64,000 nt of DNA from Euborellia annulipes. Lineage: Eukaryota; Arthropoda; Insecta; Dermaptera; Anisolabididae. Shown piece by piece: positions 56,170 to 64,000 of the stretch. The notes under the pieces were generated by a model. That model was not told where the DNA came from, did not search any database, and saw only the letters and a program-made list of their open reading frames with translations. The stretch spans positions 274,982 through 338,981 of the forward strand of contig JAKCPI010015653.1 of NCBI GenBank assembly GCA_023213315.1. The letters are read 5' to 3'. Both the position numbers and the translations under genes were made by a program. Numbering within the stretch: position 1 is the stretch's first letter; each line of letters begins with the position of its first letter.

Positions 56170-56506
56170 CAGTGGCGTAACGTACGCCCCCGCAAACCCC
56201 GCGATACGGGGCGGTCCCGGACCTTGGGGGCCCTCGGGCCGGGCCGGGCTAAACAACTGTAGCTCCGATAAAAACGGAAAAATTTAGATAAAAAAAAAAT
56301 AATGAAAATTTCTATTTCAGAGGGCCCGGGGCCCTCAGGGCTCCGATAAAAACGGTAAAAAATAATGAAAATTTCTCTTTGAGAGCGCCCGGGGCCCTCA
56401 GGGTTCATGGATATACCGTATTTTAAAAATATTTTTTGTATGGTCTAATAATGGGGCCCGAAATAAAATTTGCGGGGGGGCCCAGCTAAAAAACGTTACG
56501 CTAGTG
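56170..56506. mobile_element. hAT-type MITE with exact 8-bp target duplication
   Basis: The ends CAGTGGCGTAACG and CGTTACGCTAGTG are flanked by gattgggt (56162-56169, 56507-56514). Internally GAGGGCCC-GGGGCCCTCAGGG and GATAAAAACGG occur twice in tandem, echoing the body of 1388-1785. The 79-codon frame on the minus strand reads through this repeat and is not a gene. Confidence 0.9.
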
Positions 56507-56654
56507 GATTGGGTTAAGGCAATCGAAAATATTAATATTTGCCAATAAATTATTTTAATGTAGAAAGAAGTCGCTGGTTTGTTTTTTTCTCCATAACCTT
56601 AATTTGACTTGTTAAATATTAATAGTTTTCGATATCTCTAAATAGGAACTATGA

Positions 56655-56770
56655 AGGTCCGGTGACCTGGTGCAAAGGGATTCACACCGATGTCTCAAAA
56701 TGCCTGGATATTCTGTGTTCCTTTCCTGGGGGCCATGGAATGTTTGGCCCACCAACAAATAAACATACTC
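56655..56770 (+). mobile_element. Decayed tRNA-like SINE unit (as at 18713)
   Basis: It shares AAGGTCCGGTGACCTGGTGCAA, CTGGGGGCCATGGAATGTTT and ACTCACAA with the plus-strand unit at 18713-18840. The B box has been lost. Confidence 0.6.
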
Positions 56771-57242
56771 ACAAATTTGTTAAATTATTTTAACTCGGTC
56801 TTTATGTATAAAATATTAAATAATTGTGTCGATGCTCAAACTTTGGGTTATTCGAGCTCCAAAAGAACATTAGAACTAATGAGCTGTTTACATAATGGCA
56901 TCAGTGCCTCATTCTTCTTTCTCTTCAATAAAATCAGTGAATAAATTATAATAATCTACGTGTTCAGGATCTGTTGCTTCTTCGATGTTTATAAGAAAGG
57001 AATGAAGAGAATTCGTCTTTATTCTTGATTAAATTTTTCTTTTTCTTTTATTTTTATTTATTTATTTTTTTTTTTTGTATTAGTTGACTAAGACTGAATG
57101 TTAATTAAAGTAAATTAATTAATTAATTTGTTTATTAGTTTTTGTTTCTAGCGCTATCCATTAATTGGAAGTTTCCTCCCGTTGGATATGCCCATTTTGA
57201 TTAACAAATTTTATGTTATATTTAAGCATAACCATTAATAGG

Positions 57243-58740
57243 AGGCTCAAAGGTCTTCAAAAATCACTTTGTTGAATGTGTATGTAACTAAGCACATCAC
57301 ATTTTCTCTCATCTTTCTTTTAGTTTTCCGACAATAATTATTTGTTTATGGAAAATATTTAAATAAGTCAATTGTGTTATTGAACATGTTATAATCCCAG
57401 AACTAAAAAAAAAATTCAATTAGTCTTAATTCTAATCAGTTAATTTATAAGAATTTTGAATTAGTGTTCTAATTTATTTGTTTACCTTTAATTTCCCAAA
57501 AAATATTGAAAAGTTTTTTCTCTTCTCTCACTTTTTCACGGTCACATAAACACTAAATAAAAAATAAACACCAAAAAAAGTTATTTCATTTACTACAACA
57601 AAAAGTGTATGTAGTAAATGAAAATAATAAAAAAGAAATTGAGTAATAAAAGAATTTGATTTTCGGTTTAAACTGTGGTTTATTTGTAAAAGTTTCGGCT
57701 AAACCACAGTTAAACTGAAAACGAAAATCGAATTCTTTTATTAATGATAACAACTGTGAAAGCCTAAACTCCAAAATTCAATAGAGTTAAAGGAAGGCTC
57801 CAAGGTCTTCAAAAATCACTTTGTTGAAGGTGTATGCAACTAAGCACATTATATTTTCTCTCATCTCTCTTTTGGTTTTCGGACAATCATTATTTATTTA
57901 TGGAAAATATTTAAATGAATCAATTATGCTATTAAATATATTTTAATTCGTTACCTAAAAAAAAAAAAATTGTATTAGTCTTAATTCTAATGAGTTAATT
58001 TATAAGAATTTTGAATTAGTATTCTAATTTTTGTTTACCTTTAATTTCCCAAAAAATATTGAAAAGTTTTTTCTCTTCTCTCACTTTTTCACGGTCACAT
58101 AAACACTAAATAAAAAATAAACACCAAAAAAAGTTATTTCATTTACTACAACAAAAAGTGTATGTAGTAAATGAAAATAATAAAAAAGAAATTGAGGTAA
58201 TAAAAGAATTTGATTTTCGGTTTAAACTGTGGTTTATTTGTAAAAGTTTCGGCTAAACCACAGTTAAACTGAAAACGAAAATCGAATTCTTTTATTAATG
58301 ATAACAACTGTGAAAGCCTAAACTCCAAAATTCAATAGAGTTAAAGGAAGGCTCCAAGGTCTTCAAAAATCACTTTGTTGAAGGTGTATGCAACTAAGCA
58401 CATTATATTTTCTCTCATCTCTCTTTTGGTTTTCGGACAATCATTATTTATTTATGGAAAATATTTAAATGAATCAATTATGCTATTAAATATATTTTAA
58501 TTCGTGACCTAAAAAAAAAAAAATTGTATTAGTCTTAATTCTAATGAGTTAATTTATAAGAATTTTGAATTAGTATTCTAATTTACCTTTAATTTCTCAA
58601 AAAATATTGAAAATTTTTTTCTCTTCTCTCACTTTTTCACGCTCACATAAACACTAAATAAAAAATAAACACCAAAAAAATTTACTTTCATTTACTACAA
58701 CAAAAAGTGTATATAGTAAATGAAAATAATAAAAAAAAAA
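57243..58740. repeat. Tandem array, 0.55-kb unit, about 2.7 copies
   Basis: The marker TTTACTACAACAAAAAGTG occurs at 57589, 58142 and 58691, giving periods of 553 and 549 bp. The second and third units are almost identical; the first is more diverged on its left (GGCTCAAAGGTCTTCAAAAA at 57243 against GGCTCCAAGGTC at 57795). Each full unit contains a hairpin (GATTTTCGGTTTAAACTGTG and its complement) that is the outer part of the hammerhead element 49744-49998 with the ribozyme deleted. The similar 60-codon frames in each unit are repeats. Confidence 0.85.
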
Positions 58741-60108
58741 GGAATATATATATAAAAAAATATATATATATTTAACCTAAACCGGGAGTTTGAAGAAATC
58801 AGTGAGAATGAACGTGATTTTTTGGATTACAAGCAAGCGAGTGCGGGGGCTAATGGAAGAGATCCTACCTAGTCTAACACAAAAACGAAGACAATAGAGA
58901 GAATATTTGTAACCCCGTCTCCACCATCAGATCAGTGGAGCCCTCGGGTTTCCTAGCCTCAAGGATTGCAATTTGAACCCTCCAGGCTACTCCTGGAGAA
59001 ACGGCAACCCTTCCCTGACTCGCTTTACTCATAGAGCCACCTCAAATCAACACTCAAATATACAAAAACATATCAGACTCCCGAATGAGTCAACAAAAGA
59101 CGTCTTTTCGCAAAACACATGAACACTTGAGAACCTGGGCTATGATCTCACGCATCTCCTTATGAACCGTTCATGGAATAAATCAACAAGAATATCATTC
59201 ATTTCAGCTCTCCGTTTGGATCCTAAATTAAAGAAACAAATCAAGGCATCCTAACAAAACGAACTAGCTAAAAGATTACCCCTGAAGCTAATAACAATGA
59301 CAACGAATATCCAACAGAGGCCTAAAATGAAAGTATTCTTGTTGATTTATCCACTATTTGATTCACGAGGAGGAGCTACAGGTTCAAAAAAAAATCCAAA
59401 AAAAATCCCTCTCGTTGGCATGGTGCACCCTCCACCCCTCTATATTTAAATCTTTAAACTAGCCTATATTTAAAGTATGAAAATAAATTTTCTTTATAAA
59501 TATCGAAAAGTGAATACAATTAGTTTGTATTCGTTTAACAATCCCACCTTAAGCCTTGGGTACCAAGGTGATGAAGAAATCCAGCGGCGGAAGAGGCCCT
59601 TTCTCGCTCGCTCTCTCTCCCCCCCTCTCTCTCGAGTGATGCAGGTGTATGGAGGGATTATATTCTAATTATTTTCTAATTTATTAAAACTTAGAAAAAT
59701 TTATATCAATTTGAAAAAATAAGTGAAGTTAAATTTATGGTATCAAATAATTTAAATTAATAAAAACAAATTGAATTGAATTAAAATTTAAAATATTTAA
59801 ATGCAAATTAATTAAAATGAAAATGACTTTATTTTAAAAATTACTTTTATATATTTAAAAAAATGCTAATGTTATTTGGGGTCAGCTGAAAAAAAGAACA
59901 TCCTAAAAAAGCTAATCTAATCTATCCCCTTTAATATTCTTGCACCATGCATAATATACCTTTGTTCTGTTGACCCTCAGAGTTCTGTAACAAAAAAGAA
60001 AAACAAAGAAATTAGTATTAGATCATTTATAGGATTTATGTGTGTGTTTAGAGAATAAATATTCACCTCCTGAGGGGTTGACGGTCACCCGAAGCTCCTT
60101 TCCTGGCA
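58741..60108. other. Mixed-composition stretch without a recognised gene
   Basis: 58800-59350 is unusually GC-balanced for the window and contains CTCCTGGAGAAACGGCAACC and AGAGCCACCTC. 59600-59640 is a CT-rich tract. It could include non-coding exons or an unknown element; I find no supported reading frame or repeat copy. Confidence 0.3.
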
Positions 60109-60290
60109 CTCGTAGAGCTGATGCGTCGAAACTCCATCACTCGTAGAGCTGATGCGTCGAAACTCCATCACTCGTAGAGCTGATCCAGTTGAACGTTGAA
60201 CACAACACTGAACACTGAGCACTTATAAAAGAATACTGAACACTGAGCACTTAAAAAAGAATACTGAACACTGAACACTGAGCAGTGGAG
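60109..60290. repeat. Two adjacent short tandem repeats
   Basis: A 31-bp unit (CTCGTAGAGCTGATGCGTCG plus AAACTCCATCA) is present 2.5 times from 60109. It is followed by a 28-bp unit built on TGAACACTGAGCACTTA, about 2.5 times, then short GAACACT repeats to about 60290. Confidence 0.85.
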
Positions 60291-60389
60291 AAACACAAAC
60301 CTGCAAAAGAGAAATTGTTTAAGAATTTATCCCTTAGAGTTCTAACAATCTAGTGAAAATACATTGGTGATGAAGTTTAAAGGAGTTTC

Positions 60390-60525
60390 AGGGCCCAGAT
60401 ATTTATCTCCACGGGCCCTTCCCTGTGTGTGCCCCAGGGGGGTGAGGGATCTTTAAAAATATGAGTTCGCCCCCCAAACAAAAAAAAAAAAATAAATAAA
60501 TAAATAATTGTCTATATGCCCCTGT
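60390..60525. mobile_element. Fragment of a hAT-like MITE
   Basis: The right part TTTAAAAATATGAGTTCGCC through TATATGCCCCTG matches the right end of 25749-26355; the left end is not recognisable. Confidence 0.5.
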
Positions 60526-60656
60526 TATTAGATGCATAATAAATAAACCCCACGAATGACGAAACCTTTTGATATCATAAAGAGCGACAGAGAAACTTAT
60601 ATAAAGAATTAAACTCTCATAACAACAACAATTAGAATATTAATATCGCATGTATT

Positions 60657-62659
60657 AAATATTTGGCTGAATTGAAGATTATGTCGACAATTTTTTTTCT
60701 ATGATAGGGGAAACATTTTCGGGTTTTTTTTCTCTCTGCATTCTTTTTATTAACCAAAAATAAAGGTGGCAAAGCCAATTTGATTCAGGTTCCTATAAAA
60801 ATAACGAAAATATAGAAGAAATATGAAGGTGATAACTAATCTATAAAAACGTAGGTTATTTTATTTATTCAACAACTAGGCTCATATTTAAAACAAATAT
60901 TAAGGAAACTTAAGGAATTCGAATATAATTTAAAACAACTTGCAGGGGTCCCGACTTTGCCGGGTTCGGTCCGGTTAAGGTTCAGCTGGTTTAACAATAA
61001 AAAAGTTAATCCCAGTTAATTATTTTTAGACTTTATTGGTCATCTATAATCAAATTTAATTTTTTCCGGGACGTGAAGTAAACCGGCCGGGACACCGGGA
61101 CTTTGTCTGAAAACCGAGACTGTCCCGGTCAAACCGGAACTTTCGAAGAGAAAGTTGAACACGAACAATCACGCCAGATTTTTTGAACTCAGGGGGTCTC
61201 AAAACGGGTATTTCCATCAAAATTTCAACATCGAATTTTTGACTTTCCCTCAAAATGTATATATTATCATATATAGGTAAGAGAAAGTAAAAATTCTCAA
61301 ACGTTTTGAAATGAAAATAAAATCATAGTTCAACGTTATTTCTAAGTAGCCGACAAGTTTTTAATGCCATTATTAATTATTCCAGATTTTTGTTTATTAG
61401 AACAAATTTATAGAGCAGCTATGCTTTATTTTTTTCAACTGAACACTTAACAAGAAATAATAATTATAAAGGAGAGAATTAACATTGAAACAGTTTGTTG
61501 ATAGTCTATTCGAGGACCGAAACGCCCTACTAAATAAATAAATAATAGATGGTCAGATATTTATTTTAAAAAAATAACAAAACAAGTGCTCTGCCCTGTG
61601 GAAGTGTGTTTTTGAGCATCCGAAACGTGGGAGATTATATTGAATAGCTCCTGCTATATTAATATACAATTTATTTATGTAAAGTGTGTATTTTCAAATT
61701 AATAAGTATGAAATATCTCTTAGAATAGGAATTTTTAAAAATCAAACCTTCTCTCACTTAAATGGAACAAAATTACTTTAATTCGCCCCGCCACCCAACC
61801 CAGAATCTTGAGACGAATCGCTAATTTATCGATCAAAAGTAAAAATATTCTTAAATTATATTATGAATAATTAAAATAATACTAGAATATGAATTGGGAA
61901 GAAATTTACCTAAATCGGGCTCGTAGTTTAAGAGAAATTGACTTTTTTAAGAGGAGCCCAACCGACGCCCAACTGCACTACTCACTGGTTCTGATAACAC
62001 TAAATGTATAAAGCCTATGAGAGAGAATCCAACGTGGATTGAACCTCTCTCTTCGGCGACACACTCACTACTAAATGCTCACATAACCCAAAGGCAGGTT
62101 GTCTGAGCCATCTACGACCTGCTGTAACTTGTCCAGAGAGGCAAGTCAAGATATTGATAAGTATAATTCAATCTAACACGAAAAAAAGGTATTAATTAGG
62201 AAATTCTATAACCACTCAAAAGGGCTATAGGACCATTCATGTTATAGAAATTCCTAATTAATACACTTTTACGTGTTAGAATTAGATTATACTTATCAAT
62301 ATCCATTCCCTTTGATGGGCTATAGGATTTTTTAGTGAAGTATAGTATCAAATGTATATTAAATAGAGACATCCATATCAATTAGGATAATTTGAAATGT
62401 TCATAAAACACTGTACAAGATTTTTAAGATTAAAAATATAATCGAGAAAGAAAAAAATACGAAATGCTAAGCTATAATACCTTTCTTATAGATTAATGTC
62501 ACTTTCATATTTCTTTTTAGTTATTTTTTAAGAAATCTGGATCAAATTGGCTTTGTCACATTTATTTTAGGCTAATAAAAAGAATGGGGTGAGAAAAAAA
62601 CCCGAAAAAGTTCCTTATCATAGAAAAAAAATTGTCGACATAAATCTAGCCAAATATTT
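60657..62659. repeat. Distant inverted repeat pair (arms about 130 bp, 2 kb apart)
   Basis: The left arm 60657-60790 begins AAATATTTGGCT and includes TTGTCGACATAA-type, GATAAGGAAC-type and CCAATTTGAT blocks. The right arm 62536-62659 is their inverted copy ending AGCCAAATATTT. The arms are diverged by small indels. Between them lie a hairpin (62151-62302) and mixed sequence with no gene. This could be a 2-kb non-autonomous element or two insertions. Confidence 0.5.
62151..62302. repeat. Hairpin-forming repeat
   Basis: ATATTGATAAGTATAAT...TTAATTAGGAAATTCTATAA is repeated inverted (TTATAGAAATTCCTAATTAA...ATTATACTTATCAATAT) with a 30-bp spacer. Arms about 60 bp, few mismatches. No target duplication was found. 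Confidence 0.65.
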
Positions 62660-62793
62660 CAAAAAATCAAGATCATTTTCTTCACTCATTAGGTTAACAA
62701 ATTTCGATGCATTTTATTATGCAAATAATGAATAAGGAGGTTTTTATTCCAATCTATAGTTTCATCCTTAAAGAATGTATTCTAACTATATAT

Positions 62794-64000
62794 GGGGCAT
62801 TCCACGCCAACTCGACCACTTTTGAACCCGACCATTTTTGATTTGGCTGAAACTTTGTTATCTTTTTGTACCCTATTGAAAACGTGTCTGAGAATTTTTT
62901 CAGATTTTTCGACCCAGCCAAAAAAAAGTTATAGCATTTTCAAAAAACATCGATTTTTTTTTAAATAACCGTAAAACTGTCAAAAATTAACTTATCGGGA
63001 CGTTTTTTTTTTTGAAATTTTTGTCTTTAAATGTACTTTTCAGAAAAAAATATGACAAAATTTTTCAGATTCATCTTGAACGTTTTTTTTGACATTTTCG
63101 GAAAAAAACAAAAATTTCGGGATGAATGACACTTTTTTTTTAATTTTTTTTTTTTTTATAAAAAACTTTGATTTTTTCTACAAATGCTCTGAAAATTTCA
63201 GAGTAGGATTATTTCGCGTTCTATTTTTTTTTATATTTGAAAAAAAATTTTTTTATTTTTGAAAAAAAAAATTTTTTTTTTCTCCGCTTATTTATCATGA
63301 TGGTGCTCTTAAATTCTTCCAGGATTGACTGAGATTCTAGAAAATTGAAGAAAAATAATAATAATAATAGTTAGGGGTGATGAAAATCGAGAAAATTCCA
63401 TTTATCCTGAAAAAATTAGAAATTAGTTGTGTATTCAACTACTGAAGAATTTGAAGCGTCAAGTAAAAGCTTAGAAACATGGGCGTAACTAGGGGGGTGC
63501 CAGGGGGGCCTGGTCCTCCCCAGAAAGCTCCTTGCCCCAAGAAAAATTAAAGGGGGGCCATGGGACCAGCCATCTTCCGGTGGGCCTGGAAAGCCCCTTA
63601 TTTTCTCAATTTTTCTTGGGGCAAGGAGCTTTCTGGGGAGGGGCCAGGCCCCTGGCACCCCCTAGTTACGCCCATGTTTCTAAGCTTTTACTTGACGCTT
63701 CAAATTCTTCAGTAGTTGAATACACAACTAATTTCTAATTTTTTCAGGATAAATGGAATTTTCTCGATTTTCATCACCCCTAACTATTATTATTATTATT
63801 TTTCTTCAATTTTCTAGAATCTCAGTCAATCCTGGAAGAATTTAAGAGCACCATCATGATAAATAAGCGGAGAAAAAAAATTTTTTTTTTCAAAAATAAA
63901 AAAAAATAGAACGCGAAATAATCCCACTCTGAAATTTTCAGAGCATTTGTAGAAAAATCAAAAGTTTTTATAAAAAAAAAAATTTAAAAAAAGTGTCATT
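62794..64000. repeat. Giant palindrome running off the window, centred on a hAT-like MITE
   Basis: The left arm starts near GGGGCATTCCACGCC (62794). From about 63120 to 63545 it is repeated inverted at about 63605-64000, ending inside the window at AAGTGTCATT. The arms differ only by small indels in A/T runs. The centre (63479-63676) is flanked by CATGGGCGTAACTAGG and its complement, the ends of the MITE family at 39345. If symmetric, the right arm would end about 370 bp beyond the window. No coding capacity; the two 70-80 codon frames at the centre are mirror images. Confidence 0.75.

Noticed and set aside
61505..61640. GACCGAAACGCC and ATCCGAAACGTGG, hammerhead-like 3' halves
   Set aside because: The 5' core is missing or altered at more than one position, and stem II is not convincing.

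Overview
This is a eukaryotic, very AT-rich window from an animal, probably an arthropod. My best guess is a copepod-like crustacean, but this rests only on protein resemblance and repeat style. Three spliced genes are present, all on the minus strand with GT-AG introns: (i) a complete ariadne-1-type RBR E3 ubiquitin ligase (7 coding exons, 8815-17726, 480 aa); (ii) the autophagy-initiation protein ATG101 (4 exons found, 41446-44436), with a one-base frameshift immediately before the WF finger and no last exon found; (iii) an intact 311-aa helical, BAR-like protein with a proline-rich PPxY tail (4 exons, 51316-54599), which I cannot name.

The rest is dominated by short, mostly non-autonomous mobile elements, many datable by nesting and by exact target-site duplications (TSDs). 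There are many hAT-type MITEs (8-bp TSDs, often with long poly-G/poly-C tracts just inside the ends), Tc1/mariner-type MITEs (TA), one PIF/Harbinger-like MITE (TTA), a Helitron-like end (GC hairpin plus CTAG), tRNA-derived SINEs with 11-14 bp TSDs, and large foldback (hairpin) elements. I saw no transposase or reverse transcriptase reading frame, so these copies look mobilised in trans.

The most striking pattern is a set of about ten places, on both strands, with hammerhead-ribozyme-like cores: CUGANGA, a short hairpin, GAAA, a minimal stem III, then C or U at the cleavage position. Most lie in the arms of 250-660 bp inverted repeats, so a transcript of either strand would carry the motif. 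Hammerheads are known from Penelope-like elements and retrozymes; their repeated packaging here in palindromic cassettes is the best candidate for an under-described system. A second striking object is the 770-bp foldback at 50251-51020, whose 250-bp arms are themselves built of short palindromes.

Layout: 1-8.8 kb intergenic, nested MITEs, Helitron-like copy; 8.8-17.8 kb ariadne-1 with introns holding at least four hammerhead loci, a SINE and MITEs; 18-41 kb gene-free, with a foldback SINE pair, nested hAT/Tc1 elements and one hammerhead palindrome; 41.4-44.4 kb ATG101 with a hammerhead palindrome in an intron; 45-51 kb repeats (minisatellite, foldbacks, hammerheads); 51.3-54.6 kb BAR-like gene; 55-64 kb repeats, a 0.55-kb tandem array and a giant palindrome running off the end. 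Coordinates of coding exons were worked out from splice sites and reading-frame continuity; all homology statements are from memory of the families, not from a search.
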